Part shown: positions 16,305 through 24,061 of the stretch, piece after piece
How positions within the stretch are numbered: the first letter of the stretch is position 1
Layout of the letters: every line of letters starts with the position of its first letter
Origin: Bacillus norwichensis
GTDB taxonomy: Bacteria > Bacillota > Bacilli > Bacillales > Bacillaceae_C
Assembly: GCF_014836955.1 (NCBI RefSeq)
Contig: NZ_JACSPV010000040.1
Span: forward strand, 1 to 40,631
Direction: 5' to 3'
Length of the DNA: 40,631 nt
The notes under the pieces: generated by a model
What the model saw: the letters and a program-made list of their open reading frames with translations, nothing else
Told to the model about the DNA's origin: nothing
Databases searched by the model: none
Program-made: the position numbers and the translations under genes

Positions 16305-17042
16305 TTATGCTCCAAATCCTCCATCAACTGCAATGCATGTTCCTGTAATAAATCGCCCACCTTCCCCTGCTAGGAAAGAAACCATTCCTGCAATATCCTT
16401 TCCTTCTCCAAAATGGTCCAATGCCAACAATTTTATTTTTTCCTCTGCATTCGGACTATCAACTGGGTTCATATCAGTATTTGTCGAGCCAGGATCCACA
16501 ATGTTGACTGTTATTTGACGAGATCCTACATCACGCGCAAGTCCTTTCGTAAACCCAATTAAAGCTGATTTGCTCATCGCATAAAGGCTGATACCTGGCT
16601 TAGGAACATGATGAGCAAAACAAGAGCCTATCGAAATAATTCGTCCACCTGCCCCTAAGTATTTTAACGCTGCTTGTGAAGCTAAAAAAACGCCTCGGAC
16701 ATTCACTGCGAGTGTACGATCCAGTTCTTGCAATGTGACATCATCAAGTGGGCCCGCTGGAAAAATCCCTGCATTATTGACTAAAATATCAAGCTGATTA
16801 AATTCAGCTACGGTTTGTTCAACTGCTTCCATGATTTCTTTTGGATCACCACTATCTGCTCGGATAGCAAATCCCCGCTGCCCTAGATCTGTAATTTCTG
16901 ACAATACCTCTTGCGCTTTGTCCTCCGAATTAACATAGGTGGATGCAACATGCGCGCCTTCCTGTACGAGCTTTTTTACAATTGCAGCTCCAATGCCTCG
17001 ACTTCCACCAGTAACCAATGCGACTTTATTTTTCAATGTCAT
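16305..17042 (-). CDS. Short-chain dehydrogenase/reductase (FabG-like)
   Basis: 245 residues, the usual length of classical SDR enzymes. It has the NAD(P) motif TGGSRGIG near residue 12, NNAG near 90, catalytic Ser in ISIGS near 140, and YAMSK (Tyr and Lys) near 155; it ends with ITGTCIAVDGGFGA. Such enzymes oxidise or reduce hydroxyl/keto groups with NAD(P)H in the cytoplasm. The start at 17042 (MTLKNKVAL) has AGGAGG about 6 bp upstream; the longer frame to 17099 is not needed. It is divergent from an HxlR regulator, which probably controls it. Substrate unknown: a quinone, aldehyde or xenobiotic is more likely than fatty acid synthesis, because no fab genes are near. Confidence 0.88.
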   Translation of the reverse strand: MTLKNKVALVTGGSRGIGAAIVKKLVQEGAHVASTYVNSEDKAQEVLSEITDLGQRGFAIRADSGDPKEIMEAVEQTVAEFNQLDILVNNAGIFPAGPLDDVTLQELDRTLAVNVRGVFLASQAALKYLGAGGRIISIGSCFAHHVPKPGISLYAMSKSALIGFTKGLARDVGSRQITVNIVDPGSTNTDMNPVDSPNAEEKIKLLALDHFGEGKDIAGMVSFLAGEGGRFITGTCIAVDGGFGA

Positions 17043-17121
17043 TTTGTCTCCTCCTTTGATTACTACTACTTTATAGTCATTATGGAGAGCAAAATTCATC
17101 TTGAAAAGTACTCATTAATTT

Positions 17122-17134
17122 CATACTTAGTATG
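17122..17134. promoter_or_regulatory. Candidate HxlR operator between SDR and hxlR genes
   Basis: CATAC-TTA-GTATG is a perfect inverted repeat containing TACTTAGTA. A related TATTAAGTA occurs near the regulator's own promoter (17259-17267). HxlR-family regulators commonly act on such short dyads beside divergent genes; binding is inferred. Confidence 0.4.
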
Positions 17135-17297
17135 GTAAAAGGTACAAATTAAGCCCCGTCAGGTGTAGAAGTTTCAACTTTTTATAAAATGATCCATACA
17201 ACACAAAGTTATAGGCAGATTCATTACTTTTTGTTAGTTTTCTTTAGTATGATTAAAGTATTAAGTACGAGTGATAACTGTCATAGGAGGTATCTAA

Positions 17298-17645
17298 TTG
17301 GGCCAGCCTACAACACAAGGAATTCTCACAACCCTTCAGGCAATTGGTGGTAAATGGAAGCCCCTTATTTTATTTATTCTTTTAGAAGATGGAACAAAAC
17401 GATTTGGAGAATTGAGACGTTTAATGCCCGAAATAACTCAAGGTGTATTAACCCAACAACTTAGAGAATTGGAAAAAGATAAGCTCGTGGATCGTGTTGT
17501 TTATCAGGAAATTCCACCGAGAGTGGAATATTCTTTGTCCACACATGGGAAAACTTTAAAACATGTATTAACAAATATGTGTGCATGGGGTTTCACGCAT
17601 GAGGAATTTATAGAAAGAAATAAAAACTCTGCGGATGATATGTAA
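17298..17645 (+). CDS. HxlR family winged-helix regulator
   Basis: 115 residues with the family pattern: AIGGKWKPLILFILLEDGTK, then FGELRRLMPEITQGVLTQQL, REL, and the wing with VYQEIPPRVEYSLSTHGKTL. TTG start with AGGAGG 7 bp upstream. HxlR proteins are dimeric repressors or activators that sense reactive carbonyls, disulfide stress or ligands. No Cys lies near the N-terminus, where redox-sensing members (HypR, QorR) carry one; a single Cys lies in the C-terminal helix (NMCAWGF). Divergent orientation to the SDR gene with a shared 255 bp control region suggests it governs that enzyme. Confidence 0.9.
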   Translation: MGQPTTQGILTTLQAIGGKWKPLILFILLEDGTKRFGELRRLMPEITQGVLTQQLRELEKDKLVDRVVYQEIPPRVEYSLSTHGKTLKHVLTNMCAWGFTHEEFIERNKNSADDM

Positions 17646-17959
17646 GTAAATAACACCTGCTCTGAAGGCTATTATATTTGGTGACCTGGACTAATTTAAT
17701 CCCTCTAGTAATCTTCTCTTTCAAGCATATATTTTGTGTCATATATCTTGCCGTTTCACTTTATCGCTTCCATATTATATGTTTGCTAATCATTTAACTT
17801 AAATACTAGAGTAGATGTACTGCAAATTATCATAAGAAGTAATTGGAAGAGCATTGTTAATTAGGTTATGGAAAAAGCGAATAAAAAGATTTGATTGATT
17901 TCTGAGAAGGCGCCTCACATTTGGGGTAACAATACTTCCGACTACCGAACAACCAGATC
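17646..17959. other. Intergenic DNA, nothing recognised
   Basis: About 310 bp separating the convergent hxlR gene and ABC permease gene. AT-rich, with no frame, hairpin or repeat that I can support as a feature. Confidence 0.4.
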
Positions 17960-18658
17960 TTAATTTAATTCAATATGTTCAATATTCCGAATAGAAAACG
18001 CAACAATAACAAGAGCAATTACTGCCAAGGCCAGCGGAATATAAATAATATTAGCCAATGAGAAATTCGGACCCATCGATTGACTTGTCACACTAACGAT
18101 GAAAAGTGAAGAAATAATCGTTGCTGGTGTCGAATATTTTCTCATCCCGAAATATAGCGGTACGAGTGCTGCTACTGTAGTCGTCAGGCTAAACATGATT
18201 ATTTTTATTATTCCTGTCAATAAATCGCTTGAAGTTAAACTTATTGTAGAAGTAAAGTGAAAGATTTGATTTAACCCAATAAAACCAATCATCACCACTA
18301 TATGAGAAATTGTCATTGCTATGAATATTATACAAACGATAAGAATTAATTTTGCGCTAAGGATTTTTTTACGATTGATTGGGTAGGAAAACATAATGTG
18401 AATCGTTCGATTCTTAAACTCCTGAATAATCATTTTTGAAATAAGTACTGCGGCAAATACGATAAAAACACCTCTAACACTTGCTCCACTTATCGTTAAA
18501 ATTCCTGTCACATCTTTCATCATTTCGGTGCCTTCGCTTTTTTCAATTACAGAAATCATACATAATAAACCCAGAATCAATATATTTGCAAGAATAGCAC
18601 CTTTGACAAACCATCCTAACTTATTCTTTTTTATTTCAAGTTTTATTAAATGAAACAA
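17960..18658 (-). CDS. ABC-2 type permease of a bacitracin-type exporter
   Basis: 232 residues with about six hydrophobic helices; a cytoplasmic stretch with EFKNRTIHIMFSYPINRKKILSAK after helix 2 is characteristic of BcrB-like and lantibiotic-immunity permeases. TTG start at 18658 with GGAG 9 bp upstream. It is the last gene of the order response regulator, kinase, ATPase, permease. Repeat R6 is wedged into the 249 bp between ATPase and permease genes, which in related operons usually touch or overlap. Probably exports or removes a membrane- or wall-targeting peptide. Confidence 0.8.
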   Translation of the reverse strand: MFHLIKLEIKKNKLGWFVKGAILANILILGLLCMISVIEKSEGTEMMKDVTGILTISGASVRGVFIVFAAVLISKMIIQEFKNRTIHIMFSYPINRKKILSAKLILIVCIIFIAMTISHIVVMIGFIGLNQIFHFTSTISLTSSDLLTGIIKIIMFSLTTTVAALVPLYFGMRKYSTPATIISSLFIVSVTSQSMGPNFSLANIIYIPLALAVIALVIVAFSIRNIEHIELN

Positions 18659-18678
18659 AATAATCGACTCCTTGACTT

Positions 18679-18870
18679 ATCAAATGCGCCTTGGCCTATT
18701 TGCTCCAGATTTTATCGGGCTTAAGCTCGATAAATTTCCTCAGAAAATCTGTGGCATCCGCCGGAGGCTTTAACTTTATTCAGCTGGGGTTTGAACCCCT
18801 ACTGAATGGATTACCAATATGCATTTATCTCAACGCTTACAGAAGTGAAAGACTTCTTGAATGAAGTTAA
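18679..18870 (+). repeat. Dispersed hairpin repeat R6 (full length) inside an operon
   Basis: Same family and orientation. The first hairpin reads TTTATCGGGCTTAAGCTCGATAAA, pairing throughout if one G-T wobble is allowed; the GGGGTTTGAACCCC hairpin is intact except for the last pair. It sits between ATPase and permease genes of one ABC exporter, so it must be transcribed if the operon is intact. Confidence 0.92.
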
Positions 18871-18907
18871 TATGTTACCATTGATCCTTGTTCTCTTTAG
18901 CCAAAAG

Positions 18908-19831
18908 TTAACAAGTAGCCTGATCTAACTCAACTTTTTTTATAAAATACTCTTCTAATGTTGTCCGTTTTTTATCAATAGACTCAATATTGATATCTTC
19001 AAGTATTAATGTCTTAGAAATGGAAGATTGAGGCACTTCTGTAGCATAGATGCGAATGGTTTGATCATCAACCACCTTAAAGTTATTAATACCTAATTTA
19101 TCATGCAGCACCATAGCCGCTTTTCTTTGATTGCTCGTCACCAATTCTATGTACTCTGTATTACTTGCCTTTATCGAATCCATAGACGCCTCCTCCATCA
19201 GTTTACCGTCTTTAATGACACCGATTGTGTCTGCAATCTGCTCAATCTCACCAATAATGTGGCTGGAAAGTAGCAAGGTCATACCGTATTCTTGATTAAG
19301 CATCTTGAATAATTTTCTCATGGCCTTAATCCCTGCAGGATCTAGCCCATTAATGGGCTCATCTAGAATCAAGAATTCCGGCTTTGTGATGATCGCTCTG
19401 GCAACACAAAGACGCTGTCTCATCCCTAGTGAAAGGTCTTTTGGCAGTTTATTCTCAACATTTTCAAGCCCAACCCGATCCAAAGCATCACGAATCGCCT
19501 GCTTGTTATGGTATCCCATATAAGCACAATGCAGCTCTAAATTTTCGCGCGCAGTCATTTTCTCATAAAAAATCGGGTATTCGATCATACTGCCTATTCT
19601 CTTCAAGTAATCGAAAGAATCATGTTCGAGTGGTTTTCCGAAGATGGTAATCTCGCCATGTGATGGCTTAATCATATTAGTTAACATCTTCATTATTGTT
19701 GATTTACCTGAACCATTCGGTCCAAGAAATCCATAAATCTCACCTTGTCTAATATTCATCGTTACATTCGATACAGCATTATGCCCTTGGAAAGTTTTTG
19801 TTACATTTCTTGTCTGTACAACATAGTCCAT
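18908..19831 (-). CDS. ABC ATPase, BcrA type (peptide antibiotic export)
   Basis: 307 residues: Walker A GPNGSGKST, signature LSLGMRQRL, Walker B FLILDEPINGLDPAG, and a C-terminal about 90-residue extension, as in BcrA. The sequence SMIEYPIFYEKMTARENL is typical of BcrA/lantibiotic-immunity ATPases. RBS AAGGAGGGG stands 5 bp before the ATG. It pairs with the permease at 17960-18658 and follows the two-component system, the order of a self-contained resistance module induced by the antibiotic. The TOMM cluster begins 0.9 kb beyond the regulator, so a role in immunity or export for that product is possible but unproven. Confidence 0.85.
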   Translation of the reverse strand: MDYVVQTRNVTKTFQGHNAVSNVTMNIRQGEIYGFLGPNGSGKSTIMKMLTNMIKPSHGEITIFGKPLEHDSFDYLKRIGSMIEYPIFYEKMTARENLELHCAYMGYHNKQAIRDALDRVGLENVENKLPKDLSLGMRQRLCVARAIITKPEFLILDEPINGLDPAGIKAMRKLFKMLNQEYGMTLLLSSHIIGEIEQIADTIGVIKDGKLMEEASMDSIKASNTEYIELVTSNQRKAAMVLHDKLGINNFKVVDDQTIRIYATEVPQSSISKTLILEDINIESIDKKRTTLEEYFIKKVELDQATC

Positions 19832-19927
19832 GATGCCCCTCCTTGTTTTCTAACTGGTTTCAGTTTAGCAAGCGGCCCTTGCTTTTTTCTGTCTTAATTC
19901 TTACGAAAATCTTAAGAAAACTGTGAG

Positions 19928-20866
19928 CTACTTATTAAGTCGTTTCAAAGAAAATGTAAATGACGTTTTTTCAAATGGAATGGATTGTATGGAAATGTCT
20001 CCTTGCATTTCTTCAACCAGTCTTTTTGTAATAGTTAAACCTAGACCACTTCCCTGGAAGGATTTATTTCTTGATTCTTCAAGCGTGAACATACGTTCAA
20101 ATACACGCTCCTGCTCAGTTTCAATAATTCCTTTTCCTTTATCGGAAACCTCGACATAGACCCTCGTTTCATCATGAAACACCTTTAAACCGATCATCTT
20201 GCCATCCGCACCATAGCGAAGACTATTTGAAATCAAGTTATTTAATACCCGGTTTAAAGCTTCCTCATTGCCGAGAGCAAAAACGGGATTTTCTGGTATC
20301 TCAATGACCACTTCCAACCCTTTGATTTGGATCCATTCATAGAACAATAGGATATTATTTTTACAAATCTCAGTTAGATTAACTTTTTCAAGCGGAATAC
20401 CTTTATCACCGGATTCTAACTTAGCCAAGTCAAAAAATGTATTCATTAACGTAATGAGTTCTAATGTTTTACTTTGTACTTGTTGCAGCAAACGGACTCT
20501 TTCTTGTTCATTAATGTGAGGCTGATTCTGAAGCATTTCAATATAGCCTGCGATCACTGTTAGCGGTGTTTTAAGATCATGGGAGACATTCGCCAGCATC
20601 CGTTTCATAGAGGCTTTCATTTTTTTATACTGACGTACATTTTCTTGATAATCATCGACCATTTGATTTAACTGATCTAGCATCTCGATAAGTTGCCTAT
20701 CATCTGTGACGATGAGAATTCTCTCACTTGATTGTGAGGCTTTCATCTGTCCAAGTTTATTTGTTATATAAGCGAGATTCTTGTTTCTTGCCTTCTTTGA
20801 TTGATATTGATAGATTATACAAATAAGAAGGGCAATTATGACACAGCTTAATATAGTAGTAGTCAT
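19928..20866 (-). CDS. Sensor histidine kinase
   Basis: 312 residues with a single N-terminal membrane helix (about residues 4-20) and no sizeable extracellular domain. A coiled linker is followed by a phosphoacceptor helix with His in NVSHDLKTPLTVIAGY, N box NLISNSLRYG, G1 DKGKGI, and G2 GSGLGLTI. It immediately follows the response regulator gene with its RBS (GGGAG) inside that gene's end. Kinases with so little outside the membrane often sense peptide antibiotics through the associated ABC transporter or within the bilayer. A small AGCAAG/CTTGCT hairpin in the gap to the ATPase (19867-19883) lacks a T run in this direction and is not a terminator here. Confidence 0.9.
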   Translation of the reverse strand: MTTTILSCVIIALLICIIYQYQSKKARNKNLAYITNKLGQMKASQSSERILIVTDDRQLIEMLDQLNQMVDDYQENVRQYKKMKASMKRMLANVSHDLKTPLTVIAGYIEMLQNQPHINEQERVRLLQQVQSKTLELITLMNTFFDLAKLESGDKGIPLEKVNLTEICKNNILLFYEWIQIKGLEVVIEIPENPVFALGNEEALNRVLNNLISNSLRYGADGKMIGLKVFHDETRVYVEVSDKGKGIIETEQERVFERMFTLEESRNKSFQGSGLGLTITKRLVEEMQGDISIQSIPFEKTSFTFSLKRLNK

Positions 20867-21565
20867 TTAAAAATCTCCCAGCTTGTACCCGATCCCCCAT
20901 ATTGTTTTGATATAGGCTGGTTTCGATGGGGTATCCTCGATTTTTTCTCTTAGTCGGCTTATGTGAACATTAATAATATTTTCATCACCATAGTAATCGT
21001 CCTCCCAGACGGAACGATAAATCTGCTCTTTTGTAAAAACTTTCTTTTGATTTTCAAAGAACAAACAAAGAATCTTCCATTCCTTTGATGTTAAGTTGAT
21101 CTCAATGCCGTTCTTTGTCACACAATGACTCTCGGTGTCCAATTCAATCTCATGAACTTTGATTATTGTTGTATTTCGTTCTATTTGAGGAACTATGTAC
21201 TGCGTGGATCTTCTTATAGCTGCTTTCACTCTTGCCACAAGCTCAACCATTGAAAATGGTTTAGTGATATAATCATCTGCTCCTAAACCTAGTCCTAGGG
21301 CTTTATCTACTTCGCTATCTTTTGCTGACATAATAATGACGGGAATGTAACTCTTAGTCCGCACCATTTGAAGAAAGTCCATACCATTTAACTTTGGCAA
21401 CATTAGGTCTAATAAAACCAAGTCATAATGCTCATGCTGAAAGGCATTCACAGCTTCCTCTCCATCAAAAACACATTTAACATGAAAAGCCTCATTATTT
21501 AAATATGTTTTTACCATATTACTAATAGCCGGATCGTCTTCAACAAGTAAAATAGTTTTCTGCAT
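20867..21565 (-). CDS. OmpR/PhoB family response regulator
   Basis: 232 residues. Receiver domain with acidic pocket EDD near residue 10, phosphoacceptor Asp in LVLLDLMLPKLNG near 54, and Lys in YITKPF near 104. Then a winged-helix DNA-binding domain (LTSKEWKILCLFFENQ ... NIINVHISRLREKIE ... IKTIWGIGYKLGDF). The start at 21565 (MQKTILLVEDD) is where family similarity begins; the open frame continues upstream only by reading through repeat R7. RBS AGGAAAGG is 12 bp away, rather far. First gene of the RR-HK-ATPase-permease operon; expected to activate it in response to the kinase. Confidence 0.92.
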   Translation of the reverse strand: MQKTILLVEDDPAISNMVKTYLNNEAFHVKCVFDGEEAVNAFQHEHYDLVLLDLMLPKLNGMDFLQMVRTKSYIPVIIMSAKDSEVDKALGLGLGADDYITKPFSMVELVARVKAAIRRSTQYIVPQIERNTTIIKVHEIELDTESHCVTKNGIEINLTSKEWKILCLFFENQKKVFTKEQIYRSVWEDDYYGDENIINVHISRLREKIEDTPSKPAYIKTIWGIGYKLGDF

Positions 21566-21593
21566 CCAAAAGCAACGCCTTTCCTGTAATACT

Positions 21594-21789
21594 ATCAAAT
21601 GCACCTTGACGATTTGCGCCCAGATGTTATCGAACTTAAGCTCGATAAATTCCCTCTGAAAATCTGTGTCATCCGCCGGAGGCCTCAACTTTATTCAGCC
21701 AGGGTTTGAACCCCCACTGAATGGAATACCAATGTGCATTCATCTCACCACTCCTTACACATGTGGGAGACTTCTGCTGAATGAAGTTA
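21594..21789 (+). repeat. Dispersed hairpin repeat R7 (full length) in the 5' UTR of the regulator
   Basis: Same family and orientation. TTATCGA/TCGATAA stem, core ATCTGTGTCATCCG, GGGTTTGAACCC hairpin, right end GCTGAATGAAGTTAT. It begins 29 bp upstream of the response regulator start, and the likely promoter lies at its far end, so the operon's leader RNA would contain the whole element in antisense. Confidence 0.92.
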
Positions 21790-21815
21790 TATTCTTAATT
21801 TCCAAATTCAATCAA
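21786..21815 (-). promoter_or_regulatory. Candidate promoter of the two-component/ABC operon
   Basis: Minus strand: -35 TTGATT (21810-21815), 18 bp spacer, -10 TATAAC (21786-21791). The -10 overlaps the terminal bases of repeat R7, so the repeat end contributes to the promoter. Confidence 0.45.
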
Positions 21816-22003
21816 CAGCATCGTTTCGCTTCATATATTCACTAGTTTTTTATTAATATAACTAAAAATAACTTACTTTATGGGTACAAATTGCATACAA
21901 ATCAGCATTCGGCGGTCTATTTGTATTGGTCATCGTATTTATTTCTTCTGACGGAATCATAGTGAAACTACCATACTATATAATATTTGTAAAATAGGTT
22001 ATT
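21816..22003. other. Intergenic stretch with a possible membrane-protein scrap
   Basis: Plus-strand translation of about 21895-21997 gives YKSAFGGLFVLVIVFISSDG and more hydrophobic residues before a stop. It has no start codon or RBS. It may be the tail of a lost gene; I see nothing else here. Confidence 0.2.
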
Positions 22004-22032
22004 TTACCTACTTACATGGTTTTTGATATAAT
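22004..22032 (+). promoter_or_regulatory. Extended -10 promoter of unknown target
   Basis: TGATATAAT (22024-22032) is a perfect extended -10 with TTACCT 17 bp upstream. It points into about 440 bp with no recognised gene, ending convergent to the SagB gene. It may drive a small RNA or small peptide. Confidence 0.5.
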
Positions 22033-22039
22033 GACGTTC

Positions 22040-22300
22040 ATTTTAGAATGATGGTCGGATGACCTCCGATTCTATTTCTTCTTTTTCCATCCTAAAATAT
22101 TTGGAAAAATACCGAACACAAGAGAAAAAGACATGGAACTTACCGGACAAAGGATAAATGGATATTGGATGAATAATGCCGATAGGATGCCTTCCTATTT
22201 TTCCATAAAAAAACCGAAGGCATGTCGGAGAACAAACAAGAAGAACCTTCGGGTTTAAAACATTATGTTTTTTTAAGGGCCGTTCATTTTTATAAAGATG
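22040..22300 (+). ncRNA. Possible structured RNA with competing hairpins
   Basis: Downstream of the extended -10 promoter, the segment CCGAAGGCATGTCGG (22209-22223) can pair upstream with ATGCCTTC (22179-22196 region) or downstream through CCGAAGG with CCTTCGG (near 22249-22255). The two pairings exclude each other. A short AAAACA/TGTTTT stem followed by a T run (near 22258-22275) could end transcription. A 41-codon frame (start near 22133, MELTGQRINGYWM...) also runs through here without a good RBS. No known RNA family recognised. Confidence 0.3.
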
Positions 22301-22353
22301 TTATGATAGAACAATCTTTTGTCATTTCCTTTAATGAAACAGCATTGGGAAAG

Positions 22354-22379
22354 TATGAAAACTCTCGTGAGTTTTTCAG
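22354..22379 (-). terminator. Candidate terminator of the TOMM operon
   Basis: Minus strand: GAAAAACTC, ACGA, GAGTTTTC forms a stem with one bulge and ends in TTTTC. It lies about 100 bp beyond the SagB stop codon. Weak T run, so moderate support. Confidence 0.45.
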
Positions 22380-22476
22380 CATATCCAATAGGGCAAAGCC
22401 GTAAAAAGCGGTGTTATACTCCAAAGAACCATATAGATTGGGGGACGCGCGCCCACATTCCACTCTAAATCCCTTT

Positions 22477-24039
22477 CTAGCTATGCAAACTCCCTTTCAA
22501 CCAGGCGCGTGGACGGTATGGTCCTACCGGGATTTGGATCAAGCAGGTTTTTCCTTTCGAATCAATCCTGTAAAGTTCATCACAATGGTTCACGTCAAAT
22601 CCTAGCAGTGGATGCCCTCCCATCCCTAAAGCACACGATACCAAGAGCAAGCGTTGTACGAGGATGCCTGCTTCCATCTGTTGAATACGATATCCTCTAT
22701 ATCCCCATTCTTCCCTGAGATGATTCCTTTCTCCAACAACATGCAAACAAAGCGGAACTTGATACAAATTCACATTGGGCATTGTTAATCCATTTTGAAA
22801 AAACCCCCGGTGATCCCCTTGGTTTATTTTTCGAAGTGTGTGAGTGTTATTGTCATAAGAGTAGGCACCATCTGGAACTCCCTCTACGTTATAAAAACTG
22901 CCGTACAAAGAAATACGAGTCTCAATATTTCCATCCGTTTCATCAAGGTCATTCTGATACGAGAAAGAAAGTGTTTCTTTCAATAAAGTGGATAATTGTG
23001 TTTGACTCACTTTCCCCATCATAAAATCGATATCTGGTGAATGCCGTTTCCTGCAAATGGATGCGAAATCGTATGAAAAGCTCTCCGTAAACGGTAGCAA
23101 GATCATCTCTGTACCAAAGATATGTCTCGGACTATTATCTTTCCTAATCTTCACAAATGACTCCGTTGTTTCAATCAGTGAAGCTTCATTAATTTTCCTC
23201 AGCATCGGATAATCAATGACTCTCTTTGAACGATTATAGGTAACATGCTTCAATGGTGGTATTTCCCGGCACAGTTCATTGGCTAAAGAAGCTTCTTCTC
23301 TGTGATAATCGGCGTCCAGACAATCGTTCAGCTGTTTTATAGACAATGGGACCACCGCATATACACTTTCATCCTGATCGGACAGCCCGAGCAAATGATT
23401 GATCGCCCGATCAAGAAATTGGTAGCATACCTGTGAAGAGAAGCCCATCCGACTGGCAACTTCTAACGATTGCCCAATTACCACACCTGCGTCCAGCCCT
23501 TGAAGCCTGTAAGAAAAATTATTGTATTTATAGAAATTTTTCCAAAAAACCGTCGAGACAAAAACGGTGCAAAAACAGTCAGCAATACCAAAGCCATTCT
23601 CCAAACTTCTGGATAAGTAGAAATCGTAATTTCCTTCGCGCACTAATATAAGGCGGTGATGTGCAACATCGTAATGGTAAATTCCCTCTGGAGCTTCTTC
23701 CAGCTTAATATACACGTATAATTCATTAGGGTACAGTGCCCCTCCAGAGGGAACAAACCTCCGTACCGACTGGGCTTTTCCCTCATACAAAGCGGATTGA
23801 GAGTATTGAGTAAGCCCGTATACATACCATAGAAAATGACCAACCTCCTCTAGTCCAGGCTTTAGATATTCTCCCCTTCTCTCAAGTGTCAAAGGCATAT
23901 CTGCGGTAAGCGGAATCTCTGATAATCCCCGGTACAGTTTATAGGGGAGCGGTGCGTCTTCCCAATCCACTTGCCAATCTGGCGGAGAGACTTTTTCCGT
24001 GTCAAAATGCAGATAATGCAGATACGTTTCCAGCTCCAC
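22477..24039 (-). CDS. SagB-type azoline dehydrogenase, double domain (TOMM maturation)
   Basis: 520 residues, about twice the size of a single SagB domain. The first half carries the SagB signature RFVPSGGALYPNELYVY (about residue 95), and the second half repeats the nitroreductase-like pattern (RISLYGSFYNVEGVPDGAYSY; LLLVSCALGMGG). SagB proteins use FMN to oxidise azolines to aromatic thiazoles and oxazoles on a TOMM precursor. GTG start with AGGAGG 7 bp upstream. Last gene of the maturation operon, 22 bp after the YcaO gene. With no Ser or Thr in the likely core peptide, its products here would be thiazoles. Whether both halves are active cannot be judged from sequence alone. Confidence 0.88.
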   Translation of the reverse strand: MELETYLHYLHFDTEKVSPPDWQVDWEDAPLPYKLYRGLSEIPLTADMPLTLERRGEYLKPGLEEVGHFLWYVYGLTQYSQSALYEGKAQSVRRFVPSGGALYPNELYVYIKLEEAPEGIYHYDVAHHRLILVREGNYDFYLSRSLENGFGIADCFCTVFVSTVFWKNFYKYNNFSYRLQGLDAGVVIGQSLEVASRMGFSSQVCYQFLDRAINHLLGLSDQDESVYAVVPLSIKQLNDCLDADYHREEASLANELCREIPPLKHVTYNRSKRVIDYPMLRKINEASLIETTESFVKIRKDNSPRHIFGTEMILLPFTESFSYDFASICRKRHSPDIDFMMGKVSQTQLSTLLKETLSFSYQNDLDETDGNIETRISLYGSFYNVEGVPDGAYSYDNNTHTLRKINQGDHRGFFQNGLTMPNVNLYQVPLCLHVVGERNHLREEWGYRGYRIQQMEAGILVQRLLLVSCALGMGGHPLLGFDVNHCDELYRIDSKGKTCLIQIPVGPYRPRAWLKGSLHS

Positions 24040-24061
24040 TATTTAGCCTCCTGCTCTACCA

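Noticed and set aside
19867-19890. Terminator between kinase and ATPase genes
   Set aside because: The AGCAAG/CTTGCT hairpin has its T run only on the plus strand, opposite to transcription.
20867-21688. Response regulator extended N-terminally to 21688
   Set aside because: The extra 41 residues are read through repeat R7 and have no receiver-domain similarity; MQKTILLVEDD is the natural start.
22222-22404. 60-residue plus-strand frame (MSENKQEEPSG...)
   Set aside because: Its ATG sits 1 bp from the only purine-rich stretch, and it runs through hairpin structures and a terminator-like stem; no family resemblance.
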